In this document: positions 16,579 to 24,946 of the stretch, piece by piece
Position numbering within the stretch: position 1 is the stretch's first letter
How the letters are laid out: each line of letters starts with the position of its first letter
Assembly: GCA_017474845.1 (NCBI GenBank)
Contig: JAFVGS010000001.1
Span: 1-46,079 of the forward strand
Reading direction: 5' to 3'
DNA from: Prevotella sp.
Lineage (GTDB): Bacteria > Bacteroidota > Bacteroidia > Bacteroidales > Bacteroidaceae
DNA: 46,079 nucleotides
Program-made: the position numbers and the translations under genes
Notes under the pieces: model-generated
Databases searched by the model: none
What the model saw: the letters and a program-made list of their open reading frames with translations, nothing else
Told to the model about the DNA's origin: nothing

Positions 16579-17616
16579 ATGATGGACGAGGATTTTGACA
16601 TACGTGAAGAACGGTTCTCACAGGGTGAAAAAGACTTTGAGAACGCCTTGCGACCATTGGCCTTTTCCGACTTCAGCGGTCAGAAAAAGGTGGTGGAAAA
16701 CCTGCAAGTGTTCGTAGAGGCTGCCAAGTATCGCGGCGAGCCCCTTGATCATACTTTGCTGCACGGTCCTCCAGGACTGGGTAAGACAACGCTATCGAAT
16801 ATCATTGCCAATGAGTTGGGTGTGGGATTCAAGATCACCTCGGGTCCTGTGCTCGACAAACCTGGTGACCTCGCAGGCATCCTCACCTCATTGGAGAAGA
16901 ACGACGTGCTTTTCATCGATGAGATCCATCGTCTGTCGCCTGTCGTGGAGGAGTATCTCTATTCAGCGATGGAGGACTACCGCATCGACATCATGATTGA
17001 CAAGGGTCCTTCGGCCCGAAGCATCCAGATTGACCTGAATCCGTTTACGCTGGTGGGTGCCACTACCCGCAGCGGACTGCTGACGGCTCCGTTGAGAGCC
17101 CGTTTCGGCATCAATATGCACTTGGAGTACTATGAACCCGAGACGCTGCAGAAAATTGTCGAGCGCTCTGCCGGCATCCTGGCCGTACCCATCACTGAGG
17201 ATGCTGCCTTGGAGATTGCCGGCCGTTCCAGAGGAACGCCCCGTATCGCCAACGCCCTACTGCGACGGGTACGTGACTTTGCCCAGGTGAAGGGTAACGG
17301 CAAGATCGACACAAAGATCACAAAGATCGCCCTGACGGCCCTGAACATTGATAAATACGGCCTGGATGAGATCGACAACAAGATCCTGCTGACCATCATC
17401 GACAAGTTCAAGGGCGGCCCTGTTGGCATCACCACCATCGCCACAGCCATCGGCGAGGATGCCGGTACCGTCGAGGAGGTCTACGAACCCTTCCTCATCA
17501 TGGAGGGTTTCATCAAGCGGACTCCCCGTGGACGTATGGTCACAGAGTTGGCGTACAAGCACTTCGGACGGAATCCTTATGGTGGCAATATCATGGAGCC
17601 GAACCTGTTTGATTAA
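16579..17616 (+). CDS. ruvB: Holliday junction branch migration helicase RuvB
   Basis: AAA+ motor that, with RuvA, drives branch migration of Holliday junctions during recombinational repair. The 345-residue protein is full length: Walker [14 protein letters not shown] (about residues 61-73), Walker [11 protein letters not shown], sensor 1 GATTRSGLL, arginine-finger region PLRARFG, and the C-terminal winged helix ending in [17 protein letters not shown]. The start at the first ATG of an ATGATG pair is chosen by distance from the -7 element TAATTTTG at 16561-16568; either is possible. It is followed by coaD and ybeY on the same strand at short spacing, so they probably form one transcript. Confidence 0.97.
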   Translation: MMDEDFDIREERFSQGEKDFENALRPLAFSDFSGQKKVVENLQVFVEAAKYRGEPLDHTLLHGPPGLGKTTLSNIIANELGVGFKITSGPVLDKPGDLAGILTSLEKNDVLFIDEIHRLSPVVEEYLYSAMEDYRIDIMIDKGPSARSIQIDLNPFTLVGATTRSGLLTAPLRARFGINMHLEYYEPETLQKIVERSAGILAVPITEDAALEIAGRSRGTPRIANALLRRVRDFAQVKGNGKIDTKITKIALTALNIDKYGLDEIDNKILLTIIDKFKGGPVGITTIATAIGEDAGTVEEVYEPFLIMEGFIKRTPRGRMVTELAYKHFGRNPYGGNIMEPNLFD

Positions 17617-17655
17617 GGTAAATGAATAGTGAAAAGTGAAAAATTTGCTACTGTA

Positions 17656-18111
17656 ATGATAAAGACTGGAATATTCGTCGGGAGTTTCAATCCCTTTACC
17701 ATCGGACACGACTCGATCGTGCAGCGCGCCCTGCCATTGTTCGACAGGCTGGTCATCGGCGTCGTGGGCGACAATGTCCACAAGCCAGACATGCCGTCGG
17801 CAGAAGAGCGTATCAAGGTCATCAGCGACCTGTATGCCGGCGAGCAGCGTATCGAGGTGAAAGCCTATCACGGACTGGCGATGGACTTCGCCAAGGCCGA
17901 AGGGGCACAGTTCATTGTCAAGGGTGTCCGTACAGTGAGTGATTTTGAATATGAGCAGTGGCAGGCAGACTTCAATCGCCGTCTGGGCGGCATCGAGACC
18001 ATCCTGCTCTATACAGAGCCAGAACTGGCCAGTGTATCGTCGAGTGCCCTGCGGGAACTATCCCATTTCGGCGTCGACGTCACGCCCTTTCTACCAAAGG
18101 TAAAAAGGTAA
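17656..18111 (+). CDS. coaD: Phosphopantetheine adenylyltransferase
   Basis: Catalyses the fourth step of coenzyme A synthesis, transferring AMP from ATP to 4'-phosphopantetheine. Seen: nucleotidyltransferase motif GSFNPFTIGH near the N-terminus with the TxGH signature, a central KGVRTVSDFEYE that binds phosphopantetheine, and the C-terminal SVSSSALREL (ISSTxxR-type) motif. I place the start at 17656 (151 residues), which puts the first strand two residues after the Met as in other CoaD proteins. The alternative ATG at 17629 would add nine residues from repeat-like GTGAAAA sequence. The last residues (FLPKVKR) and the following spacer come from AGGTAAAAA repeats. It lies 39 bp after ruvB. Confidence 0.95.
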   Translation: MIKTGIFVGSFNPFTIGHDSIVQRALPLFDRLVIGVVGDNVHKPDMPSAEERIKVISDLYAGEQRIEVKAYHGLAMDFAKAEGAQFIVKGVRTVSDFEYEQWQADFNRRLGGIETILLYTEPELASVSSSALRELSHFGVDVTPFLPKVKR

Positions 18112-18159
18112 AAAAGTGAAAAAGTAAAAAGGTTAAAAGTAAATCGTAAAATACCAAAT

Positions 18160-18585
18160 ATGATTACATACGAAGCAGAAGGGGTAAAATTCCCCAACAT
18201 CAAGAAGCGTGAGACCTCTAACTGGATTCGTCAGGTGGCTGAATCCTATGGCAAACGAATTGGCGACATCGGTTATATGTTCGTCAATGATGACAAGATT
18301 CTGGAGGTGAACAATGAATTCCTCGGCCATGATTATTACACCGACATCATCACTTTTGACTATTCGGAGGGGAAGACCATCAGCGGCGACCTGTATATCT
18401 CGCTGGACACCATCTTCACCAATGCCGACAAGTTCGGACGTCCCTACAACGAAGAGTTGCACCGTGTGATTATCCACGGCATCCTTCATCTCTGCGGCCT
18501 CAACGATAAAGCCCCCGGCGAGCGTCAGATGATGGAAGCTGCCGAAGACAAGGCGTTAGCCATGATTATACACAAAGGCAGATAA
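18160..18585 (+). CDS. ybeY: Endoribonuclease YbeY
   Basis: Zinc-dependent single-strand endoribonuclease needed for 16S rRNA 3' end maturation and ribosome quality control. The 141-residue protein has the family metal motif as HGILHLCGLNDK (about residues 109-120). The first two His ligands are present, but the usual third His (HxxxHxxGxxH) is replaced by Asp-Lys here; such variation is known to me in Bacteroidetes homologues. An upstream FLGHDYYTDIITFDY block matches the conserved TDVLSFP region. It is the last gene of the ruvB-coaD-ybeY run, with a 48-bp purine-rich repeat spacer before it, and ends 4 bp from the convergent thioesterase gene. Confidence 0.93.
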   Translation: MITYEAEGVKFPNIKKRETSNWIRQVAESYGKRIGDIGYMFVNDDKILEVNNEFLGHDYYTDIITFDYSEGKTISGDLYISLDTIFTNADKFGRPYNEELHRVIIHGILHLCGLNDKAPGERQMMEAAEDKALAMIIHKGR

Positions 18586-18589
18586 TTCC

Positions 18590-18988
18590 TTAAATATAGT
18601 CCTTGAAAGCCTCGTCGTATTCTGGACTGGGGGCAAGCTGACCGTTAACGAGACAGACAAGTTCGACGGTGGCACGGAAACAGAGTTTCTCGTCGCTGGC
18701 TCGGTAGATGTCTTGATAGAACCAATAACGGAAACCGTCTTTCTTCAGGTTGAGACGGGAGATGAATTCATCGTCGCAACGCAAGGGAACCTTATACTGC
18801 AATTTCATGCTGTGGACGACGGCGTCGATGCCTTGTTCGTGGAATTTGGCGAAGCTCACACCAAGACTACGAAGGAAGAGGTGGCGGGTATGCTCGGCGT
18901 AGTGCAGATAGTTGGCATTGTTCACGATGCCTTCGATATCGCACTCATAGTCGCGTACCGCCATGCGGGTTTCAAAAACGTATTTCAT
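18590..18988 (-). CDS. Acyl-CoA thioesterase, 4HBT hot-dog family
   Basis: Small cytoplasmic thioesterase of the YbgC/FadM-like hot-dog fold, hydrolysing acyl-CoA or acyl-ACP thioesters. The 132 residues carry the family active-site block RDYECDIEGIVNNANYLHY near the N-terminus (catalytic Asp, then G-V-N-N-x-x-Y), followed by an aromatic-rich central helix and antiparallel strands (LRCDDEFISRLNLKKDGFRYWF). The substrate chain length cannot be read. Its start overlaps the end of the upstream HAD gene by 17 bp, so translation is probably coupled. It is the last gene of a long minus-strand series. Confidence 0.88.
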   Translation of the reverse strand: MKYVFETRMAVRDYECDIEGIVNNANYLHYAEHTRHLFLRSLGVSFAKFHEQGIDAVVHSMKLQYKVPLRCDDEFISRLNLKKDGFRYWFYQDIYRASDEKLCFRATVELVCLVNGQLAPSPEYDEAFKDYI

Positions 18989-19691
18989 TTTGAGATTTGC
19001 TATTTAATATATTAAGTATTTCGTTGAAATGGGAGATTTTTACAAGTCGCTCATGCTCAATGTCTTCAAAGTGCTCCAACTGCCAGGTGACGTGGAAGGG
19101 GATGTGGATGGCCGAGGCCCCGATGTTAAGGGCAGGGGCAATGTCACTCTTCAGGGAGTTACCCACCATCAGCAGATTCTCAGGGAGGATATCCAGATGC
19201 TCACAGAGCTGCTGGAACTCCACTTCAGTTTTGTCCGACGTAATCTCCACATGGGAGAAGTACTTGCCTAAACCACTGCGCTTCAGCTTGTTCTCCTGGT
19301 CTTGCAATTCCCCCTTGGTAAAGACAACGAGCCGATAGGGATAGGCCTGCATGCGCTGCAAGGTCTGTTCGACTTCCGGCAGCGGCGTGGCAGGCAGATG
19401 GAGCAGTGACTTGCTATGGCTGAGGAGGTCGGACAGCTGTTCTGCCGAGAGATGGTCGCCACCCACGCGGAGAGCCGTCTCGATGATAGAGATGGTGAAG
19501 GCCTTACAGCCATAGCCGAGGTCGGCCATATTTCCAGATTCCGTCTTATAGAGTTCTTGGGCAGGGACATCACAATAAGGCGCAATCAACCGATAGAGAT
19601 GGTTCTCTACTTCTTCAAAATGCGACTGGCAGTCCCATAGCGTGTCGTCGGCATCAAAAGCAATTACGCGGAGCGATGGCAGTGTGGGCAT
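18972..19691 (-). CDS. HAD-superfamily hydrolase
   Basis: Cytoplasmic phosphatase of the haloacid dehalogenase superfamily, subfamily I (cap inserted after motif I). In the 239 residues: motif I AFDADDTLWD (nucleophile Asp and acid/base Asp, about residues 12-16), motif II around VVFTKG, motif III Lys in the TSDKTEVEF block, and motif IV MVGNSLKSDIAPALNIG. Substrate unknown; likely a small phosphorylated metabolite. Overlaps the Fur-family gene upstream by 28 bp and the thioesterase gene downstream by 17 bp, an arrangement implying one transcript and coupled translation. Confidence 0.9.
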   Translation of the reverse strand: MPTLPSLRVIAFDADDTLWDCQSHFEEVENHLYRLIAPYCDVPAQELYKTESGNMADLGYGCKAFTISIIETALRVGGDHLSAEQLSDLLSHSKSLLHLPATPLPEVEQTLQRMQAYPYRLVVFTKGELQDQENKLKRSGLGKYFSHVEITSDKTEVEFQQLCEHLDILPENLLMVGNSLKSDIAPALNIGASAIHIPFHVTWQLEHFEDIEHERLVKISHFNEILNILNSKSQNEIRF

Positions 19692-20086
19692 ATTCCTTTT
19701 ATTAGATAATTAACGGAGCGAAGCTCAAAGCCTGGCGGCAGGGTGACCTCAGGCATATCCATATAGTCCAGGCAGTACGTCTGCTGACACACTTCACAGA
19801 AGAAATGAGGATGCTGGTCCTCGTCATGGTCGTGGTCGTGACTATGACAGAGTTCGTATCGTGTGCCGTCGCCGCTACCCTCGATGGCGTGCACGAGATG
19901 GTGCTCACGGAACAGCGACAGGGCACGAAACACGTTCGACTTGTCTATCGTCATGATCCTGCGCTCCAACTCTGCCAGTGAGAGCGGCTGCATCGAGGAT
20001 GCCAGCGCCTTAACCACCAGGATACGGTTAGCCGTCGGCTTGATGTCATGCTCCTCTAACAATTGTATGTATTGGGCTTCATCCAT
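19664..20086 (-). CDS. Fur-family metal/peroxide-responsive repressor
   Basis: DNA-binding repressor of the Fur/Zur/PerR group, 140 residues. It has an N-terminal winged helix (LLEEHDIKPTANRILVVKAL, then MTIDKSNVFRALSLFREHHLV as recognition region) and a C-terminal metal and dimerisation domain. The latter has a His/Asp-rich stretch CHSHDHDHDEDQHPHFFC and structural-zinc Cys pairs CEVC and CPHC. Which metal it senses is not decidable; the His-rich loop favours zinc or iron. The start at 20086 (MDEAQ) is chosen because sequence further upstream belongs to the end of the ComM-like gene. A -7 element TACCTTTG at 20114-20107 gives it its own promoter. The downstream HAD gene overlaps it by 28 bp. 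Confidence 0.93.
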   Translation of the reverse strand: MDEAQYIQLLEEHDIKPTANRILVVKALASSMQPLSLAELERRIMTIDKSNVFRALSLFREHHLVHAIEGSGDGTRYELCHSHDHDHDEDQHPHFFCEVCQQTYCLDYMDMPEVTLPPGFELRSVNYLIKGICPHCHRSA

Positions 20087-20162
20087 CGGTTTTAAACAAT
20101 TTGCTGCAAAGGTACGAAAAAAACTGCAGATTTCGCAGAAAACATTTAAAAAACCACAGATT

Positions 20163-21704
20163 TTATCTCTCAGCCCAGTCACCGCGGTCCAGACTGCGAT
20201 AGCCGATGGCTTCGGCGATATGCTGGCTTTGGATGTTCTCAGAGCCTTCGAGGTCGGCAATGGTACGGGCCACCTTGAGGATGCGGCTGTAGGCACGGGC
20301 AGAAAGTGAGAGGCGTTCCATCGCCAGGCGCAGCATATCGAGGCTGGCCACATCGGGCTCGGCATACTGATGAAGCATGCGTTCCGTCATCTGGGCGTTG
20401 CAGTATATACCCTTATCGTTGGCGAACCGCTTTTCTTGCATCTGCCGTGCCTTTATGACCCGTTCACGGATCTTGGCACTGCTCTCGCCAGGCTTCATCT
20501 GGGACAGTTGCGCAAAGGGCACCACAGGCACCTCTACATGGAGGTCAATCCTGTCGAGCAAAGGACCACTTATCTTGGAGAGATAACGGCCTATCTGGCC
20601 TGGTGTACAGACGCAATGGTGCGTCGGATCTCCGTAATAGCCGCAGGGACAGGGGTTCATTGAGGCCACAAACATGAACGAACACGGATATTCCACTGTA
20701 TATCGGGCTCGGCTGATGGTAATCTTCCTGTCTTCCAACGGCTGGCGCAATACCTCAAGAGTCGATTTGTTGAACTCTGGCAACTCGTCGCAGAAGAGCA
20801 CCCCATTATGGGCTAAAGACACTTCCCCTGGCAAGGCCCTGTTGCCGCCGCCCGTCATTGCCACCTGCGACACCGTATGATGGGGACTGCGGAAAGGACG
20901 TTGTGAGATCAGCGACGTACCGCTGGAGAGTTTGCCTGCCACAGAGTGGATCTGCGTGGTCTCCAGACTCTCCGCCAATGTAAGGGGCGGCAGGATGCCA
21001 GGCAGACGCTTGGCCATCATCGACTTTCCGGACCCAGGCGAACCAATCATAATAATATTGTGCCCGCCGGCTGCGGCAATCTCCAAGGCACGCTTCACCC
21101 CCTCCTGCCCTTTCACGTCGGCAAAGTCGAGATCGAAGGAGCATTGGTGTTCGTAGAACTCCTTGCGGGTGTCGACGAAAGTGGGTTCATATAGGGTGCT
21201 GCCATTGAAGAAACTGATGACGTCAGCCAGACCGTCCATGCCATACACGTCCAGTTGATTCACGACCGCCGCCTCGCGCACATTCTCCTGAGGCACGATC
21301 AGCCCTTTGAACTTCTCCTTACGGGCACGGATGGCGACGGAGAGTACACCGCTGACAGGCTTCAACTTGCCGTCGAGTCCCAACTCGCCGATCATCATGT
21401 ATTCACCCAGCATCGACTCGCTGATCTTGCCGTGGGCGGCCAAGATGCCGATGGCCAGCGGCAGGTCGTAACCGCTACCCTCTTTCCGGATGTCGGCAGG
21501 CGAGAGGTTGATGGTGAGATCGGCAGTGGGGGGCTTGAAGCCGTTGTTGGCGATGGCAGCACGGATACGGTCGTAACTTTCCTTGACTGCCGTATCGGCC
21601 AGGCCTGACAGATGGAACTGTACGCCTCTTGTCATGTTCACCTCGATGGTGATCGTTGTGGCCTCCAGGCCCATGACTTCTGCACAATAGGTTTTGACTA
21701 ACAT
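20163..21704 (-). CDS. YifB/ComM-family Mg-chelatase-like AAA+ ATPase
   Basis: AAA+ ATPase of the YifB/ComM family; ComM is a bidirectional helicase that promotes branch migration in natural transformation. The 513 residues include an N-terminal ChlI-like S5 fold (about 20-140, LSPADIRKEGSGYDLPLA), Walker A GSPGSGKSMMAKRLP, Walker B GVLFCDELPEF, sensor ASMNPCPCGYYGD with the Cys-rich zinc-like patch, and a C-terminal Mg-chelatase domain (RLSLSARAYSRILKVARTIADL). Full length. It lies 55 bp downstream of the TlpA-like gene, with short tandem repeats in that gap. A role in DNA uptake here is inferred from the family. Confidence 0.94.
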   Translation of the reverse strand: MLVKTYCAEVMGLEATTITIEVNMTRGVQFHLSGLADTAVKESYDRIRAAIANNGFKPPTADLTINLSPADIRKEGSGYDLPLAIGILAAHGKISESMLGEYMMIGELGLDGKLKPVSGVLSVAIRARKEKFKGLIVPQENVREAAVVNQLDVYGMDGLADVISFFNGSTLYEPTFVDTRKEFYEHQCSFDLDFADVKGQEGVKRALEIAAAGGHNIIMIGSPGSGKSMMAKRLPGILPPLTLAESLETTQIHSVAGKLSSGTSLISQRPFRSPHHTVSQVAMTGGGNRALPGEVSLAHNGVLFCDELPEFNKSTLEVLRQPLEDRKITISRARYTVEYPCSFMFVASMNPCPCGYYGDPTHHCVCTPGQIGRYLSKISGPLLDRIDLHVEVPVVPFAQLSQMKPGESSAKIRERVIKARQMQEKRFANDKGIYCNAQMTERMLHQYAEPDVASLDMLRLAMERLSLSARAYSRILKVARTIADLEGSENIQSQHIAEAIGYRSLDRGDWAER

Positions 21705-21719
21705 AGTATTTCATTTAAA

Positions 21720-21757
21720 ATTGACAATGGATAATGGACAGTGGATAATGGATAATC
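21720..21757. repeat. Tandem GGATAATGG repeats
   Basis: Short direct repeats of GGATAATGG/GGACAGTGG fill the gap between the TlpA-like and ComM-like genes. Related ATTGATAATTGACA repeats occur in frame inside the LytS gene (4400-4434). Confidence 0.5.
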
Positions 21758-21759
21758 CG

Positions 21760-22908
21760 TCAGGGGGACGTGTCTTTGTCTTTTAGCAGTTCCCTGAGCT
21801 TGTCCTGCAGCTCAAAGCCTTTCAGCGTGTGGGTAATGATCTTTCCCTTGCTGTCCGTGACGATGTTGTCAGGGATATACGACAGTCCGAGCTGCTGTAC
21901 CAGCGGACCCTCCCACATCTTCCCGTCATAGACGGTGCTCCACTTCACGGAGTCCTTCTCGATGGTCTGCCTGCAACCTTTTGAGTCGACGTCCACACAA
22001 ATACCCAGGGCCTTTAACTTGTCCTTATGCTGTTGCATGAAGTATGTCAGCTGTCGCTGCATGCTCACACTCTCATAGTTCCATTTGGCCCAGGTATAGA
22101 TGACGTTCACAGGGGCATTCAGGTCTGACGACTTGACAGTCTTGCCGTTGATGTCCTTCGCGGTAAAGTTAGGGAGGGTGGCACCATCTTTCAGGCTCTC
22201 CAGACCTTTCATCTTCTCAGCCAGGCCCTTCAGCGAGGGTTCATCGGGCTGTGCCTTGCGCAGTTCGGTGATCAAGGCGACGGCTTTCTTGTAGTCGGGC
22301 TTTGGTGTCTGGGTGAAATATTTATTTAATAGGTATAGCGAGATAGGCGACGCGGGGTTCTCCTTGATAAACGACTCGGCAGCCTGAGCAGCCTCCGGCG
22401 GTGTCATACTGCTGACCTTCAGCCGGAAACTGGTCATCGTCTCATTCAAGTCTGTGCCGCTGATTTTTGTCTCCTTCAGATGCGAGGCATCGCCCTCTAT
22501 CTCCACCTCGGCCTGAGGCTCACCAAAGACCGGAAGTTCTGAGAAGTTTGGGAAGACCAGCGCGAAGGTGACAGGTTCTTCCAGCGTCACCTCATAACGG
22601 AACACTCCTTTCGCCACACCGATGGTGTCAAGCTTATGGGTGCCGTCCACGCCATAGATATAGAGTTCTCCCTGATTGAAGCCCTTGAACGTTCCCTCCA
22701 GGAGGAAGGTCTTGCGGTCACTTCTACAGGAGATAAAGAAGAAGATAGAGGAAGAAAGAAGAAGACAGAGGGAGATAGAAGACAATGGTGAGTACCATTT
22801 ATCCAATAGTCCTGCTGCAGAACTTCCGCGGACAGAGTAATGTCCTCTATCTTCCGCCGCTGACAAGCGGCTATCTCCTTTTCTCTTCCTATATCTTCTA
22901 TTAAACAT
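21760..22908 (-). CDS. TlpA-like lipoprotein lacking the CxxC motif
   Basis: Exported protein with a thioredoxin-like fold. Beyond an N-terminal region it shows a DUF4369-type beta domain (about residues 68-165, KTFLLEGTFKGFNQGELYIYG) and a C-terminal AhpC/TSA-thioredoxin-like domain (about 245-378, LPNFTAKDINGKTVKSSDL). Where TlpA-type thioredoxins carry WCxxC, this one reads TWAKWNYESVSM, so no redox disulfide is possible; a binding or structural role is inferred. The hydrophobic signal with lipobox FFISC sits unusually far in (Cys at about residue 61), after a 45-residue basic extension encoded by repeat-like DNA. The ATG at 22908 is 4 bp after the upstream stop, supporting coupled translation, but a non-ATG start nearer the signal is possible. 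Confidence 0.8.
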   Translation of the reverse strand: MFNRRYRKRKGDSRLSAAEDRGHYSVRGSSAAGLLDKWYSPLSSISLCLLLSSSIFFFISCRSDRKTFLLEGTFKGFNQGELYIYGVDGTHKLDTIGVAKGVFRYEVTLEEPVTFALVFPNFSELPVFGEPQAEVEIEGDASHLKETKISGTDLNETMTSFRLKVSSMTPPEAAQAAESFIKENPASPISLYLLNKYFTQTPKPDYKKAVALITELRKAQPDEPSLKGLAEKMKGLESLKDGATLPNFTAKDINGKTVKSSDLNAPVNVIYTWAKWNYESVSMQRQLTYFMQQHKDKLKALGICVDVDSKGCRQTIEKDSVKWSTVYDGKMWEGPLVQQLGLSYIPDNIVTDSKGKIITHTLKGFELQDKLRELLKDKDTSP

Positions 22909-22911
22909 ACT

Positions 22912-24573
22912 TTACTTCAGCTCCAGGTCATTGTCAGCATAGCTGGCATACGACGGATCCTTGGCAATGGCGCTATTCATTGCAGCGGCAGCATCAGCCT
23001 TGTTACCCAGACGGGAGGCGAGGATAGCCTTCAGGTAGTCTGTGGTGGCATCGGGGTTCTTGATGTTCTTCAGCGTATTCTCTGCCGTAGCATAGTTCTT
23101 GTTCAGGATCTGGGCCAGAGCGGCACTGTTAGAGCAGATCTGCCCGAAGTCCCTCTCTGCCTGGGCGTAGTTACCCTTGGCGAGGTTCAGGTTGCCGAGC
23201 ACCTCCTGCAGGCCATTGGCGTCGGTAGCGCTGGCAATCATATTCTCAGCCGAGGCGACGTCACCATTGTTAAGCGCCAGCAGACCGAGGTTGGCGTTAG
23301 CCTCTGGCAGCGCACCGTTCACGGCCTGAGCCTTCTTGATATACTCCTGGGCAATTTCGTAGTTACCCTTGGCATACTCGATGGTGGCAATGTTGTTATA
23401 GGCACGGGCATCGTTGGGATATACCTTCGTAGCAGTCTGGTAGACAGCCTCAGCCTCGTTGGGATCGCTCTTCTGGGCTGCACCATAGAGCAGCTCCTCG
23501 ATGTTCAGCTGGGTGGGGTCGCTCACGATCTGCTCTGCAATCTGCTCGTCGCTGCGGCCGATGGTCTCATAGTTGATGGTCAGGCGCGAACGGCGCAGCT
23601 GAGGCAGGATGCCGTCGGTCAGTTCGCGGAAGGCCTGAGAGATATTGCGGATCTGCTGCTCACGCTCCTGGGGATCCTGATACATGGAGAGCACACGCAG
23701 GATGACATCCTTGTCCTGGATGTCGCTGGCCTGCACCAGCTGCTGGAAGCCGTCCCAGTCCTCAGCCGTATAGTTGGCGTCGACATTGGCGTCCATCTTC
23801 AGTTTCTTCAGTTCCTGGTTCACGTACTGCTCTGTCACCTTCTGACGCTGTCCGGCGAGCTTGTCGTTCAGGTCCAGACCGCCATCGGGAGAGGCAAAGG
23901 CACTCACCTCGACATTCTCCAGAGCGAGCTTCTCGTGGTCACTGTTGATTTCGCTCAGCAGTCTGACGAACTCCTGCACGGAGTTATTCTTCAGCTCACT
24001 CTTACGGAGTGTGGCCTGCTGAATGAGGAACTTGATGTTGGCCTCCTGCTTCTTCTTGTTGATGCGCTGGTAACCGTCAGTTGCCAGGGCGGGAGTAGCC
24101 GTAGCAAGGGTCTTCTTGTAGAGTTCCGATGTGGCAATGATGCCCTCGGCCACCTTCACGGCAGGCACGTCAAACTTCTTCTTGCCGATGCTGGCGTTGA
24201 AAGTCAGGTACATGTCGGCCTTGTTGCAGTCGGCATAGGCGAAGTTGGTCTTCATCGTGTAGTTGCCGCCTACCTTGTACGTGATGGTCTGACCGTTGCC
24301 GGCGACGTTCTCACCCTGGAAGGTGGCACTGCTGCCCTGGACGGTCACGCCGTTGGCATAGCGCAATTCGGGGACGACGGTCACCACGGCCTTCTTTTTC
24401 ATGTACTTCTCTGGGAAGTGGCCGTTGATGGTTGCGGGTACTGTACCTGCTTGAGTCTCAAGCGGATTGGGGGTCACGGTAAAGTTGTCAGCTGTAAGGG
24501 CTCCCAGTTTAGAGCAGGAAGCAAAGAGCATCATGGATGCTGCCGACAGGAGAAAAATACTTTTCTTGTTCAT
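22912..24573 (-). CDS. TPR lipoprotein with OmpA-like segment
   Basis: Large envelope lipoprotein, 553 residues from the Met at 24573, which places a good signal directly at the N-terminus (MNKKSIFLLSAASMMLFASC, lipobox FASC). Two early Ig/beta-sandwich-like segments (FTVTPNPLETQAGTVPATING and following strands) lead to a segment resembling OmpA-like domains (VEVSAFASPDGGLDLNDKLA, then QRQKVTEQYV). The C-terminal 200 residues are TPR-like (RAYNNIATIEYAKGNYEIAQ, EANANLGLLALNNGDVASAE). It probably links outer membrane or peptidoglycan with protein partners; this is a conserved Bacteroidales type without a function known to me. The TlpA-like gene follows 3 bp later, indicating an operon. Confidence 0.85.
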   Translation of the reverse strand: MNKKSIFLLSAASMMLFASCSKLGALTADNFTVTPNPLETQAGTVPATINGHFPEKYMKKKAVVTVVPELRYANGVTVQGSSATFQGENVAGNGQTITYKVGGNYTMKTNFAYADCNKADMYLTFNASIGKKKFDVPAVKVAEGIIATSELYKKTLATATPALATDGYQRINKKKQEANIKFLIQQATLRKSELKNNSVQEFVRLLSEINSDHEKLALENVEVSAFASPDGGLDLNDKLAGQRQKVTEQYVNQELKKLKMDANVDANYTAEDWDGFQQLVQASDIQDKDVILRVLSMYQDPQEREQQIRNISQAFRELTDGILPQLRRSRLTINYETIGRSDEQIAEQIVSDPTQLNIEELLYGAAQKSDPNEAEAVYQTATKVYPNDARAYNNIATIEYAKGNYEIAQEYIKKAQAVNGALPEANANLGLLALNNGDVASAENMIASATDANGLQEVLGNLNLAKGNYAQAERDFGQICSNSAALAQILNKNYATAENTLKNIKNPDATTDYLKAILASRLGNKADAAAAMNSAIAKDPSYASYADNDLELK

Positions 24574-24637
24574 GTTGGGTTTTATGTTTGTTTTGAATTC
24601 TATCATCTGTGGTTCATAGTAAGGGAGTGAAGGTACC

Positions 24638-24725
24638 GCGGACTCAACGTCCGCTTTGATGCAAGCGGTGCCGCGGACTCAACGTCCGCTTTGCAACATT
24701 TCTTGCTGATGCAAGCGGTGCCGCG
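24638..24725. repeat. Hairpin and direct repeats beside tRNA-Leu
   Basis: Two copies of the hairpin GCGGAC-TCAAC-GTCCGC at 24638-24654 and 24673-24689 (35-bp period). In addition the 19-mer TGATGCAAGCGGTGCCGCG occurs at 24657-24675 and again at 24707-24725, where its last 7 bp are the 3' end of the tRNA gene. The block lies just downstream of the tRNA and may supply transcription stops, but it also looks like duplication of a tRNA end. Confidence 0.65.
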
Positions 24726-24804
24726 AGCGGGACTCGAACCCGCACGACCGTTTCGGGTCAAGGGATTTTAAGTCCCTCGTGTCTACCAATTCCACCATTG
24801 CGGC
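24719..24804 (-). tRNA. tRNA-Leu (anticodon UAA)
   Basis: 86-nt class II tRNA on the minus strand. 5' end GCCGCAATGGTGGAATTGG with the usual D-arm; anticodon stem AGGGA/TCCCT with loop CTTAAAA, giving anticodon TAA (reads UUA/UUG); a long variable arm (TGACCCGAAACGGTCG); T-arm GGGTTCGAGTCCC. The acceptor stem closes with one A-C mismatch at the sixth pair. The discriminator is A, and CCA is not encoded (ACCGC follows). It has its own promoter upstream. Confidence 0.95.
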
Positions 24805-24822
24805 CCATTTACTTTGCGGCTG

Positions 24823-24854
24823 CAAAGGTACGCCTATTTCCCCAAACCACCAAA
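24823..24854 (-). promoter_or_regulatory. Promoter of tRNA-Leu
   Basis: Minus strand: TTTG (24854-24851), 20-bp spacer, TACCTTTG (24830-24823), 18 bp before the mature 5' end of the tRNA. Confidence 0.65.
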
Positions 24855-24890
24855 TAATTTATCAATTATTTAGAAATAGTATGTTAATAA

Positions 24891-24922
24891 TTTGCAAGAA
24901 CGAAAGAAAGTTTGTACTTTTG
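24891..24922 (+). promoter_or_regulatory. Promoter of OYE-type oxidoreductase operon
   Basis: TTTG (24891-24894), 20-bp spacer, TACTTTTG (24915-24922), 24 bp before the ATG at 24947. It overlaps nothing else and points opposite to the tRNA promoter. Confidence 0.65.
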
Positions 24923-24946
24923 TACCGCTAAAAACAACAATACATT

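Noticed and set aside
20087-20365. N-terminal extension of the Fur-family protein
   Set aside because: Overlaps the end of the YifB/ComM gene and the Fur promoter; homologous Fur proteins begin at the Met at 20086.
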